Below are positions 63,811 through 64,000 of a stretch of DNA of 64,000 bases, piece by piece. A program made the position numbers and the translations under genes. Source of the stretch: Myxocyprinus asiaticus (lineage: Eukaryota; Chordata; Actinopteri; Cypriniformes; Catostomidae); NCBI RefSeq assembly GCF_019703515.2, contig NC_059358.1, positions 50,459,094-50,523,093 on the forward strand, in the 5' to 3' direction. Positions within the stretch are counted from its first letter, which is position 1; every line of letters begins with the position of its first letter. The notes below the pieces were generated by a model. It saw only the letters and a program-made list of their open reading frames with translations. It was not told where the DNA came from and searched no databases.

Positions 63811-64000
63811 AAAAAGAAAAAAAGAAAAAAAAAAGGGCTGAAAGTTTGTGTTGTGCATCAATGAACATAACTGAGCCATGGGGCACAATGACCCAGCCTC
63901 CACATCCTCCCTTCCAGCACCAGCAATCAACTCCTTGCCCTTTATAGTACCACATCAGCAGAAGGCCTTCTCCCCCTCCCCTCTATTCAGAGAAGCCTGG

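Overview
The window is vertebrate nuclear DNA, almost certainly from a ray-finned fish and probably a cyprinoid or other otophysan. The signs are large intron-rich genes, many Tc1/mariner and hAT transposons, several non-LTR retrotransposon lineages, (TG)n(TA)n microsatellites, and three copies of a tRNA-headed SINE of a type I associate with cyprinid genomes. There is no bacterial or viral gene layout. Species identity is inference.

Three host genes are supported, all on the + strand. (1) znf407 (2986-22731): eight coding exons whose splice phases join without a gap into a 1517-residue protein with about 21 C2H2 zinc fingers and a finger-free C-terminal tail. Exon 1 / the promoter is not recognised and may lie to the left. 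(2) zadh2/ptgr3 (26533-49829): two coding exons separated by a 22 kb intron, encoding a 390-residue zinc-less MDR-family reductase ending in the peroxisomal signal SKL. The proximity of znf407 and zadh2 recalls the human chromosome 18q22-q23 neighbourhood, which supports both names. (3) A threonine-rich mucin-like gene (about 55216-58400): a Thr/Ser/Pro repeat, a SEA-like domain spread over three exons and a C-terminal hydrophobic tail like a GPI-anchor signal. Its 5' end is missing or broken; a 250-bp satellite array sits directly upstream.

Most of the rest is transposable-element sequence. 773-2345 is a Tc1 element. The znf407 introns hold a SINE, hAT-like elements, a degenerate Tc1 with an LTR-like insert, and a roughly 5.2 kb L1-like LINE (16540-21786) with matching target-site duplications. 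The 3' UTR of znf407 contains a palindromic MITE. The zadh2 intron (26787-48910) is a dense stack: nested hAT and Tc1 elements, a Tc1 foldback interrupted by a solo LTR, a 2 kb giant foldback with about 0.6 kb arms (33510-35534), and a four-level nest (37302-45814) in which a Tc1 is split by a LINE, the LINE by a hAT element, and the hAT by a SINE, a solo LTR and a second LINE.

The right end (58.4-64 kb) has no convincing intact gene. It holds a microsatellite, a three-copy 178-bp tandem repeat (62001-62530), two GC-rich islands and a short broken coding-like stretch at 63569-63810.

The genes do not form a functional module: one is a nuclear DNA-binding protein, one a peroxisomal enzyme, one a probable cell-surface glycoprotein. 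I found no CRISPR array, no RNA gene and no obvious new biochemical system. The most unusual content is the mucin-like gene and the nested and palindromic transposon structures.
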